Below are positions 1-7,633 of a stretch of 64,000 bases of DNA, piece by piece. Both the position numbers and the translations under genes were made by a program. This DNA is from Bacteroides mediterraneensis (GTDB lineage Bacteria > Bacteroidota > Bacteroidia > Bacteroidales > Bacteroidaceae), in contig NZ_LT635783.1 in assembly GCF_900128455.1 (NCBI RefSeq), positions 2,723,520-2,787,519 on the forward strand, in the 5' to 3' direction. Numbering within the stretch: position 1 is the stretch's first letter; each line of letters opens with the position of its first letter. The notes under the pieces were generated by a model. It worked only from the letters and a program-made list of their open reading frames with translations, ran no database searches and was not told the DNA's origin.

Positions 1-32
1 AAGGCACCAGTCAATATATTTCTTGTTTTCAT
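1..32 (-). CDS. SusD/RagB-like lipoprotein, first codons only
   Basis: An ATG at position 32 on the minus strand opens a frame reading M-K-T-R-N-I-L-T-G-A before the window ends. It lies 25 bases after the stop of a SusC-like receptor, in the position SusD partners occupy in Bacteroidetes, and a purine-rich AGGAG precedes the start. Only ten codons are visible, so the SusD identity rests on gene order and not on sequence. Confidence 0.55.
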   Translation of the reverse strand, partial: MKTRNILTGA

Positions 33-57
33 ATCTTAAAATCTCCTGTGTTAAGGG

Positions 58-3000
58 TTAGAAATTCACGTTTACGCCCACCATGAAGGTACGTGTACGC
101 GGGTAAGTGGTATTACGCCAGTCCATACCCGGTTCCAGGCCGCCCAGACTGATTTCAGGGTCTACACCTTTGTAACCGGTGATGGTGAATACGTTGTTGC
201 AAGTGGCATACAGGCGCAGGTTGTTGACCCAGTTGCCCAGTTTGCCGAAGTTATAGCCTAAAGTCAAGGTAGACAGACGGAGGTAGGAACCGTTTTCCAG
301 GTAGCGGTCGGACGGAGCCTGTGCACGTGAGTCGTGTGCGTTCTGTCCTTCAGCCACTTCTGCCAGCACGTTCTTACCGTTGCTTACCAGGCTCACGTTG
401 TTGTAGTAGCAGCGGGTGGCGTTGAAAATCTTGTTACCGGCCACACCCTGGAAGAAGGCGGTCAGCGTCCAGTTCTTCCATGTGAAGTCGTTGTTCCATC
501 CGTAAGTCAGTTTCGGCTGGGCTGATCCGTGAGGACGGCGGTCTTCGTCTGCCGGAGCGTCTGTAGTACCGATCAGGTTGCCGTCGGCATCGTAGTCGTT
601 GAAGATGGAGCCTCCGTTTTCATCATAGCCGGCCCATTCATACAGGTAGAACTGTCCGAGCGGGGCACCTTCCATGATACGCTGTACCTGTGTGCTGGTG
701 TAACCACCTACATCCGGATTGGCACGGTCGCTGTATTCTACAGAATATGTGTCGTTTGAAAGTTTCTCTACCACGTTCTTGTTGTGAGACAGGTTAAGTG
801 TGGTGCTCCATGTGAAGTTGTGTGTCTTCACCGGAACGGCGTTAATGGTGATTTCCACACCTTTGTTGCTGATGTCACCTACGTTGGCAGTCATCCATCC
901 GTAAGGATAACGGTTGGTGGAAACCGCATAGTCGAAAATCAAGTCGCTGGTACGCTTGTCATAATATTCGATGGTACCGGTCAGCCGGTTGTTCAGGAAG
1001 CCGAAGTCCACACCGATGTTGAACATGCCGGTGGTTTCCCATTTCAAATCCGGGTTTGAGTTACGGGTAGCACCCAAGATACGGTATTGTGAGGAAGTAC
1101 CGTTGGCATCCACGTAAGTGAACCAGCCGGTAGAACCGTAGATAGGACGGGAATAGAAGGCATCGAATCCCAGTGAGTTACCGCTGACACCGTAGCCGAC
1201 ACGCAGCTTCAAGTCATCGAACACGCTCTGGTTCTTCATGAAATCCTCTTCCGTGATACGCCATGCGGCAGATACAGAGGGGAAGGTACCCCAGCGGTTG
1301 TTGACACCGAATGCGGAAGAACCGTCACGACGTACAGTGGCCTGCAACAGGTATTTGCTGTTGAAACTGTAGTTGACACGTCCGTAGAAGGAAATCATAC
1401 GCAGGGTGGACAGGTTGTTGCTGATCACATCGTTGATGGAGATGTTGTTGGCCACGCCCAGATTGTGATAAGTCAGGTCATCGTTGTAGAAGTTGTACAC
1501 CTTCAAACCGAAACCGTCGCTGTTGTCGGCCTGTTCCCAGGAGTAACCCAGCATGACGCCCACCTTGTGCGCATCGGCAAAGGTATGGTTCCAGTTCAGG
1601 TAAGTTTCCATTTGCTTACGAGTGTTTTCCAATGTACTGCGGTCAGCTTGGCCATTACGTGAAGCCACGCTCGGCAATTCAGTCTTGCTGCTGTTGTAGT
1701 TGCTGTAGATGTACTGCTGGTTCTGGTAAGACAGGTTCAGGTTCCAGTCCAGACCGTCGAGGATGTGGAGTGTGGCCTGTGCCGTTCCCTGCAGCAGCTT
1801 CTCTTTCGTGTCATAGCGGTCTTCGCTGATCATGCGGACCGGGTTGAAGTTCTGTGAAATCTGTGTGTTGCCATACCAGGAACCGTCCGCATTTTTGACG
1901 GGAACCAGCGGGCTGTAGTAGTACATGGCATCCAATACGCTCTGGCCTTGTCCGCCGGTAGGACCTGTAGAGCTGTTACGTACGCTGGCATTGACGCTGA
2001 AGGCCAGTTCCAAGCGGTCGTTCAGGGCCTTTGTCTGTACGAAAGAACGGGCATTGAGACGGTCCATGCTGGTGCCGCGTACCACACCCTGGCGGTCCAT
2101 GAAGTTGATGGAGGCGCTGTAGCTGGTCTTCTCGTTACCTCCGTTGATGGATACGTTGTGGTTATGGCTGAAACCGGTGCGGAGCACTTCGTCCTGCCAG
2201 TTGGTATTGGCCGGGTTGTTGACGTCATAATACGGAGACAGGTCGATGTTGTTCTTGCTTGCAAAGTCCAGCAGCTGGTCTGCCGACATCATGTCGAGAG
2301 TGTTCATCGTCTTGTCCCATGCCACGTAGCCGCTGTAGCTTACGCTGGTATGTCCGTCCTTCTTTCCTTTCTTGGTTGTCACGATGATTACACCGTTGGC
2401 TGCCTTCGAACCGTAGATGGCGGTGGCAGAGGCATCGCGGAGCACATCGATGCTTTCGATGTCATCCGGGGCGATGAGTGACAGGCTGGCGCCCGGCACA
2501 CCGTCGATTACATAGTACGGCTCCATGGCTTCACCTGCACGCAGTGAGGAAGCACCACGCAAAGAGATGGAAGCTGAACCGTTCGGGTCACTGGTGTTGG
2601 CCACTGTCAGTCCCGGAACTTTACCTTGCAGCATCTGTGCAGGGCTGGTTACGACACCCACGTTCAGGTCTTCTGCCTTTACGGAAGTGATGGAGCTGGT
2701 CACATCCTTACGCTGCATGCTACCGTAACCGATGACTACCACTTCATCCAAGGTTTCCGTATCATCTTTAAGCGTTACATTTACCACGTTTGAATTTACT
2801 TTTATTTCTTGTGTTACAAACCCGATAAAAGAAAACACCAGTGTTTTTCCTTTCGGTACATTTACAGTATATTTTCCGTCAATGTCTGTCACCGTACCGT
2901 TGGTGGTTCCTTTTTCAAGTACATTCACCCCGATCAAAGGCTCACCAGTCGGGTCGGTTACGACACCTCTCACCTGGTTCTGAGCAAATGCCAAGGTACT

Positions 3001-3072
3001 ACTCAATAAAAACAACACAAAGAACAAGCCTTGTGTCAATGTTCTTTTCCTTTCTGATTGTACATTAAGCAT
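58..3072 (-). CDS. SusC/RagA-family TonB-linked outer membrane receptor
   Basis: This 1004-residue protein would be the outer-membrane barrel that imports a glycan or other large ligand, driven by TonB and capped by a SusD lipoprotein. It has a signal peptide (about residues 1-31), a carboxypeptidase-D-like beta-sandwich (about 32-110, with the GVVTDPTGEPLIGVNV start typical of the family), a junction TLDEVVVIGYG leading into the plug (about 110-240), and a long barrel ending in the aromatic V-N-V-N-F. The length is usual for SusC. The next gene begins as a SusD. No sigma/anti-sigma pair or hybrid two-component sensor lies beside it, so the substrate cannot be inferred. Confidence 0.95.
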   Translation of the reverse strand: MLNVQSERKRTLTQGLFFVLFLLSSTLAFAQNQVRGVVTDPTGEPLIGVNVLEKGTTNGTVTDIDGKYTVNVPKGKTLVFSFIGFVTQEIKVNSNVVNVTLKDDTETLDEVVVIGYGSMQRKDVTSSITSVKAEDLNVGVVTSPAQMLQGKVPGLTVANTSDPNGSASISLRGASSLRAGEAMEPYYVIDGVPGASLSLIAPDDIESIDVLRDASATAIYGSKAANGVIIVTTKKGKKDGHTSVSYSGYVAWDKTMNTLDMMSADQLLDFASKNNIDLSPYYDVNNPANTNWQDEVLRTGFSHNHNVSINGGNEKTSYSASINFMDRQGVVRGTSMDRLNARSFVQTKALNDRLELAFSVNASVRNSSTGPTGGQGQSVLDAMYYYSPLVPVKNADGSWYGNTQISQNFNPVRMISEDRYDTKEKLLQGTAQATLHILDGLDWNLNLSYQNQQYIYSNYNSSKTELPSVASRNGQADRSTLENTRKQMETYLNWNHTFADAHKVGVMLGYSWEQADNSDGFGLKVYNFYNDDLTYHNLGVANNISINDVISNNLSTLRMISFYGRVNYSFNSKYLLQATVRRDGSSAFGVNNRWGTFPSVSAAWRITEEDFMKNQSVFDDLKLRVGYGVSGNSLGFDAFYSRPIYGSTGWFTYVDANGTSSQYRILGATRNSNPDLKWETTGMFNIGVDFGFLNNRLTGTIEYYDKRTSDLIFDYAVSTNRYPYGWMTANVGDISNKGVEITINAVPVKTHNFTWSTTLNLSHNKNVVEKLSNDTYSVEYSDRANPDVGGYTSTQVQRIMEGAPLGQFYLYEWAGYDENGGSIFNDYDADGNLIGTTDAPADEDRRPHGSAQPKLTYGWNNDFTWKNWTLTAFFQGVAGNKIFNATRCYYNNVSLVSNGKNVLAEVAEGQNAHDSRAQAPSDRYLENGSYLRLSTLTLGYNFGKLGNWVNNLRLYATCNNVFTITGYKGVDPEISLGGLEPGMDWRNTTYPRTRTFMVGVNVNF

Positions 3073-3113
3073 AATACAAATTTTTAGTTAGAAATAATCT
3101 ATTTTTTCGACGG

Positions 3114-3121
3114 CAAAGGTA
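3114..3121 (-). promoter_or_regulatory. -7 promoter element of the susC-like gene
   Basis: The minus strand reads TACCTTTG, a perfect match to the Bacteroidetes -7 consensus TAnnTTTG, about 42 bases before the susC start codon. This predicts a leader of roughly 35 bases. A TTTG at 3136-3139 is too close (14 bases) to be an ideal -33 partner. The rest of the 278-base gap to the next gene is AT-rich with nothing else recognisable. Confidence 0.6.
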
Positions 3122-3350
3122 AACCGACGGTATTACAAAAATATTTCCAGACGATTAAATTTGTATTTAATAAGCTAGTATTCAGCAATTTACATACACA
3201 ACCATCCCTACCTTATTACTTTACAATGATAAGGAACGGTCAGATTCATTCGGGACTTTCCCTAATGAACCTGACACAAAATTAGATAAACGTAACGTAA
3301 CAAAAGAGGAAAATAATGCAAACCAGGAGGGAAATAGTACACTTTTCGGT

Positions 3351-5024
3351 CTATTCCGCTTCTATTTCCTCATTTTTCAGGTTAATCCGGAAATTCACGC
3401 ACGGTTCCCCGTTCAGGAATGCCTGGAACAAGACCGACAAATCCCGTACATATTCCACCGCTGGTGAAGCCGATGCAGAGGTCTGCGTGCGGTCAAACAA
3501 ATAACGATAAGCAGCCAAACGCTCTGACGGAATATCTCTCAAGGCAAGCCGGTCGGCATAACGCAAGCGATAAAGGTCGAGAATCATGTCTTCCATGCGC
3601 CATTGCGTCCATTCGGCCTCCGCCGATTTGTCCTCCCCGGTCACTTCCTGTAGCAAGCGGGCCCCCGTAAACTTCAAGTAAGGCTTCCAGCTTTCCGGCA
3701 AATCGCGCGGAATGAAACGCACACGTACCAAGTCACGGAACTGATAATCGCAAAATTCACGATATGTGCAGGAAGAAAGAATTTCTTTGTTCCACACCGG
3801 CGAACGGCCTTTCAAGGAATCCGAACGGTATTCAGCCTGATACAAAGGAAACAACTGAGCGAATCCTGCCACCGAATCGAGCGTCACCGTTTCCACCCGG
3901 AACTCTTCCGGATGCTCAATGGTCAGAATTTTGTAGGCCGGCATATAGGTAGCCAGCGAAGGTATCTGTATGTTATAAAGTTTCTTTCCATCCTTTCCTT
4001 CCCAGATGCCCGTGTCATTCACGTGCATGTGTCCGGCAAAATGCAGACGAATACCCGCTTCCAGAAAAGCTTCGCTCACCTCCGCTTCCGGCACACGATC
4101 CAAGTCGAAACGACGGTTGCCCCATATCTTCTTCACGTAGTCCGACACACCGTCGTTGAAATCCACCAGCGGATAATGTGAGAAGGTGACCAGCGTTTTA
4201 TGCAATCGCCGGGCTTCGGCCACCACCTTCCGTACCCACGGCAATAAAAAGGCTTTATGTGCCAGTACATTATTATATCCTATACTGGAACCTTGGTACA
4301 CCATCTTTCCCTCTTTCATACCTTTCGGCAGATAGGCTCCCCCGTCGATGGCCAGCAACCAGAGTCCGTCTACCGGCTCCACCAGATAACTGGCATCTAT
4401 TGCAGTCAGCGAATCGCACAAGGTATAGGTTCTTCTTTCGAGCCCCCCTTCCTTTTGCGCCTCTTTATAGCTGTATTTTTCATACGTGTAGGAAGTAAAT
4501 GGGGTTTCCCAATATCGGTATTCCTTTTGTGGGAAAAAGCCGAAGGTCGCGTAACACTTCATCTGGTCGGCATAGCCGGCACATGAATCTTCCCGCGTTA
4601 CTCGAGTGCCGTCGGCAGCCAGATAGTTCACATTCTTCTGTTTCAGTCCAAACGGAAGCGCCGGATCATGATTGCCGGTGGTGACAAAAAACCGCATTCC
4701 CTTCCGACGAGTATAACCGTCGAGAATCTCTTTCATCTTTTGCTGGTTGAAAAACTGCCCATTGTCGGTCAGGTCACCCGACAAGACCACCAGACGAATG
4801 TTTCTCTGGGCTACGTCGTTCAACGCAGTCAGAAAAGCATAATAATTTTCATTGAACAAACGAGTAGACTGTACCTGTACTTCCATGGAACGTACCCGTT
4901 CGGGATGCCCGTCAATATCCTGAATATGTGCGTCCGATATAAACGCAATCTGTGTCTGCGCGTTGCCCGTCAGCGTCATTCCCCCTAAAACGGCTGCCAG
5001 CAACAAGAAAATAATCCTATTCAT
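3351..5024 (-). CDS. exported calcineurin-like metallophosphoesterase
   Basis: The 557-residue product has a signal peptide (MNRIIFLLLAAVLGG...) and then the ordered motifs of the calcineurin-like phosphoesterase superfamily: D-A-H near the mature N-terminus, GDLTDNG, GNHD, a later histidine in TFSHYP, and GHMHVND. These are the ligands of the two-metal site. The substrate is unknown; the fold covers nucleotidases, phosphodiesterases and phospholipid phosphatases. An in-frame TTG at 5045 would add seven residues, but the ATG at 5024 gives a clean signal peptide and leaves room for the -7 box at 5049-5056, so it is preferred. The gene stands alone. Confidence 0.88.
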   Translation of the reverse strand: MNRIIFLLLAAVLGGMTLTGNAQTQIAFISDAHIQDIDGHPERVRSMEVQVQSTRLFNENYYAFLTALNDVAQRNIRLVVLSGDLTDNGQFFNQQKMKEILDGYTRRKGMRFFVTTGNHDPALPFGLKQKNVNYLAADGTRVTREDSCAGYADQMKCYATFGFFPQKEYRYWETPFTSYTYEKYSYKEAQKEGGLERRTYTLCDSLTAIDASYLVEPVDGLWLLAIDGGAYLPKGMKEGKMVYQGSSIGYNNVLAHKAFLLPWVRKVVAEARRLHKTLVTFSHYPLVDFNDGVSDYVKKIWGNRRFDLDRVPEAEVSEAFLEAGIRLHFAGHMHVNDTGIWEGKDGKKLYNIQIPSLATYMPAYKILTIEHPEEFRVETVTLDSVAGFAQLFPLYQAEYRSDSLKGRSPVWNKEILSSCTYREFCDYQFRDLVRVRFIPRDLPESWKPYLKFTGARLLQEVTGEDKSAEAEWTQWRMEDMILDLYRLRYADRLALRDIPSERLAAYRYLFDRTQTSASASPAVEYVRDLSVLFQAFLNGEPCVNFRINLKNEEIEAE

Positions 5025-5048
5025 AAAAGCATGATTGAAAATCAATCA

Positions 5049-5056
5049 CAAAGATA
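5049..5056 (-). promoter_or_regulatory. -7 element before the metallophosphoesterase gene
   Basis: The minus strand reads TATCTTTG, matching TAnnTTTG. It lies 25 bases before the chosen ATG at 5024 and would give a very short leader. No convincing -33 TTTG is seen. The four-unit palindromic array begins about 84 bp further upstream. Confidence 0.5.
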
Positions 5057-5132
5057 CGAATTTTCCGGGATGTGAAACCACCGCTGCTTTCTTTTCATCA
5101 TCCCCGCATTTTCTTTTAAATGCTCATAAGGA

Positions 5133-5224
5133 TTCTCTGTTCCACAGTTTGGAATTTATATCCCACACTGTGAAATATATATCCCACACTGTGGTTTTTG
5201 TATTTCACAGTGTGGGACAGAGAA
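5133..5224. repeat. palindromic array A: four 21-bp units
   Basis: Four units start at 5140, 5161, 5182 and 5203, exactly 21 bp apart. Each carries a palindromic core close to TYCCACASTGTGGRA, centred at 5147, 5168, 5189 and 5210, with AT-rich filler between cores. The array is bracketed by a 14-bp inverted repeat with one mismatch (5133-5146 and 5211-5224). It sits between the NifX-like gene and the metallophosphoesterase gene, both on the minus strand. Function unknown; the two-helical-turn spacing would suit four protein dimers on one DNA face, but hairpins in RNA are also possible. Confidence 0.85.
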
Positions 5225-5225
5225 A

Positions 5226-5261
5226 TTTCCCCTTCATTTCATCTTAAATGAAAAGGGGAAA
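5226..5261 (-). terminator. hairpin terminator at the end of the cobalamin operon
   Basis: TTTCCCCTTCATTT (5226-5239) pairs with AAATGAAAAGGGGAAA (5246-5261) around a short loop, just after the stop of the NifX-like gene. On the minus strand the stem is followed by a short T-rich run. It fits the end of the cob transcript. Confidence 0.65.
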
Positions 5262-5264
5262 AAA

Positions 5265-5642
5265 TTAATGGTGTGCGCACTGATGCGTTTCTCCTTCATG
5301 ATGATGCGCACATTCCACTCCGGAATCCTGTATTTTTCCAGCCAGGTAATCTTCGGCTACCTGCATCACCGAACCCTGACAGCCTCGGATGACCGTAATG
5401 CCACAAGCCGAGAGCTTGGCCAGTGCACCGGCCCCCATGTTTCCTGCCAGCATCACCGTCACTCCGTCGGCCTGCAGTTTGGACGCGATATCCGACTTGC
5501 AGCCACATCCTTGCGGAGAAGGAAGCACCTGCGTACGCGTGATGCGGTTCTCTTCGTCCACCGTAAAAATCGTATAAAACTCACAATGAACGAAATGGTC
5601 GTCTACTACTCCGTTCCGAGTAGGTAAAGCTATTTTCTTCAT
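5265..5642 (-). CDS. NifX/NifB-like dinitrogenase cofactor-binding family protein
   Basis: The 125-residue protein has the fold signature of the dinitrogenase iron-molybdenum cofactor family: MKKIALPT at the N-terminus, a D-D-H-F-x-H segment, and GNMGAGALAKL followed by a V-I-R-G turn. In nitrogen fixers such proteins carry a metal cluster, but no nif genes are present here. The C-terminus is metal-ligand rich (ECAHHHEGETHQCAHH), and a GCGC motif lies near residue 46. It is the last gene of the B12 operon, 42 bases after cbiB. A role in handling cobalt or a corrinoid is only an inference from position and ligands. Confidence 0.75.
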   Translation of the reverse strand: MKKIALPTRNGVVDDHFVHCEFYTIFTVDEENRITRTQVLPSPQGCGCKSDIASKLQADGVTVMLAGNMGAGALAKLSACGITVIRGCQGSVMQVAEDYLAGKIQDSGVECAHHHEGETHQCAHH

Positions 5643-5684
5643 TTTATTGATTGTTTAAAACATTCTCTATGCAAAAGTAAAGAA

Positions 5685-6638
5685 TTATCCGATGATGTTT
5701 CCCCAAAACCACACATATCCAGCCACCATCAAAAGCACCATCCCCCCTTCGGCCAACCGGTTGATACAGATAGCCCGACGCATGTCGTCACTATTTACCG
5801 GACGAGGATTGCTGCCGATGAAAGGCTTGTAGACTGTCTCCCCGAAATACTCGTGCGGCCCGCCAAAACGACAGTTCAGGATACCGGCCAAAGCCGCTTC
5901 CGGATAACCGGAATTGGGACTGGCATGCATCCGTCCGTAATGGGCCACAAACTTCAGCAACGACCAGCGACCGGACACCAGTACCATAAGCAGGGCGGTC
6001 AATCGGGCCGGAAGATAATTGGCTACATCGTCTATACGGGCAGCCCAACAACCGAAGTCCTTGTAACGTGCGTTCCGATAACCAATCATGGAATCGAGGG
6101 TATTCACCATCTTGTATGCCAGCATACCGGGCACACCCAGCAGGAAATACCAGAAAAGAGGGGCAATCACCCCGTCGCTCAGGTTCTCGGCCAAGGTTTC
6201 CAAAGCTGCCGTACGTACCTCTTGGTCCGACAAGGCAGAAGTATCTCTACCTACGATGCGCGACACCTGTTTCCGTCCTGCTTCCAAGGAGATGTCGGCA
6301 GCTTCAAATACCCTCCGCACCTCGTCTATCAACGTTTTCCCAGCCAGACAATAGAACACAGCCACCACCGAAAGGATTACCTTTAACCAGGGATGTACCC
6401 GATTAGCTCCTTCCAGCAGGCACCAGCTTACCAGAAAGACCAGCAGAATCAGGACTACGGCTGTCAGCGCTCCGTTCCGCTTGCGATGTACCCCCTGATT
6501 ACCCCGCCGTTCACACCGGACTATCAGTTTCCCAAATCCTACCACCGGATGGGGCAGCCACAAAGGGTCGCCCAATAACTTATCAAGCAAGCATCCTCCC
6601 AACAGGGGAATCAGTCCCATTTCTATCCACGTATCCAT
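5685..6638 (-). CDS. cbiB: adenosylcobinamide-phosphate synthase CbiB
   Basis: This 317-residue integral membrane protein joins adenosylcobyric acid to aminopropanol or its phosphate. Family marks are D-x-L-L-G-D-P-x-x-x-P-H-P-V near residue 20, an internal NLSDGVIAPLFWY segment, and M-V-N-T-L-D-S-M-I-G-Y. Several hydrophobic helices span the protein. Its start overlaps the end of the cobD aminotransferase gene by 16 bases, which suggests translational coupling in the cobalamin operon. Confidence 0.93.
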   Translation of the reverse strand: MDTWIEMGLIPLLGGCLLDKLLGDPLWLPHPVVGFGKLIVRCERRGNQGVHRKRNGALTAVVLILLVFLVSWCLLEGANRVHPWLKVILSVVAVFYCLAGKTLIDEVRRVFEAADISLEAGRKQVSRIVGRDTSALSDQEVRTAALETLAENLSDGVIAPLFWYFLLGVPGMLAYKMVNTLDSMIGYRNARYKDFGCWAARIDDVANYLPARLTALLMVLVSGRWSLLKFVAHYGRMHASPNSGYPEAALAGILNCRFGGPHEYFGETVYKPFIGSNPRPVNSDDMRRAICINRLAEGGMVLLMVAGYVWFWGNIIG

Positions 6639-7633
6639 TCGCGTATGCCTTCAATTAATAAATTGTTTTCTTCTTCTGTCTGTATTGCAATGCGGAAATA
6701 ACGGGTGTCCAGTCCTTCAAAGTTGGATGCATCCCGAATGAGCAGCCCATGACGTTCGGCCAAATAGGCTTTCAGGTCGGGCGCACTTCCCTTCCGCAAA
6801 CGAGCCAGGAAATAGTGGGTATCCGAAGGGAGCACCTCCACCCCACCCGTAGCTTCCAACGCCTCGGCCACCCGTTTCCGTTCTGCCAGCAAGGCCGGTA
6901 CCTCCATCCGGTACTCCTCCAAGTGACGCAACAAATACTGTCCGGCTTCCACGGCCAACGCATTCACCGACCATGGCATGCGGCAGCCCCGTATCCGCTG
7001 AAGAAGGTCTTCGTTTCCCGTCACAGCACCCAGTCTCAGTCCCGGTACCGCAAAACATTTGGTCATGGAATGTAACAGCAAGACATTGGGACAGGCAACA
7101 GTCTCGTCCACGGGAAGTACCTCTTTCTCCGTAAAAAGCGCATACGACTGGTCGATAACAAACAAGGTCCGGGGATACTGCATAATCAAACGACGCAGCG
7201 TATCCGCCTCCCACGTCTGTCCCGTCGGGTTGTTCGGATTGCATAGCCAGCATATCCCTTCTTCCTCCGTCAAGGCCTCCACGCTGGAAATACCTTCTAT
7301 CCGATGGGCGTGCAGACGACAGGCGTCGGCATACTCGCTGAATGTAGGTATCCATACCTGGGAACGACTGCCCCGAAAAGCCTGCGCGATGAGGTAAATG
7401 GCCTCCGTAGCTCCGTTGGTCACGCACACTTCCTCCGGACGCACCCCATACAGCCGGGCCAATTCCGCCCCCAGCGTATAGGGCTCCGGTTCCGGATAGG
7501 AACGGATGCACGAGAGCCGTTCGGCCAGATAGCGGTTCAACCCGTCATGATTCACCCGGTGATACACATTCGAGCTGAAATTGGCCCGAATATGCGCATA
7601 GCGAAAGGCGTCGTCTCCGTGTCCGTTAATCAT
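6623..7633 (-). CDS. cobD: CobD-like threonine-phosphate decarboxylase (PLP fold I)
   Basis: The 336-residue protein belongs to the histidinol-phosphate aminotransferase-like fold-type I PLP enzymes. It shows TNGATEAI, CNPNNPTGQTW for phosphate and substrate contact, and the Schiff-base lysine in HSMTKCFAVPGLRLG. Within a B12 operon this is expected to be CobD, which makes aminopropanol phosphate from threonine phosphate. By sequence alone a histidinol-phosphate aminotransferase remains possible. The start overlaps the stop of the cobC-cobQ gene by 8 bases, and the stop overlaps cbiB. Confidence 0.88.
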   Translation of the reverse strand: MINGHGDDAFRYAHIRANFSSNVYHRVNHDGLNRYLAERLSCIRSYPEPEPYTLGAELARLYGVRPEEVCVTNGATEAIYLIAQAFRGSRSQVWIPTFSEYADACRLHAHRIEGISSVEALTEEEGICWLCNPNNPTGQTWEADTLRRLIMQYPRTLFVIDQSYALFTEKEVLPVDETVACPNVLLLHSMTKCFAVPGLRLGAVTGNEDLLQRIRGCRMPWSVNALAVEAGQYLLRHLEEYRMEVPALLAERKRVAEALEATGGVEVLPSDTHYFLARLRKGSAPDLKAYLAERHGLLIRDASNFEGLDTRYFRIAIQTEEENNLLIEGIREWIRG

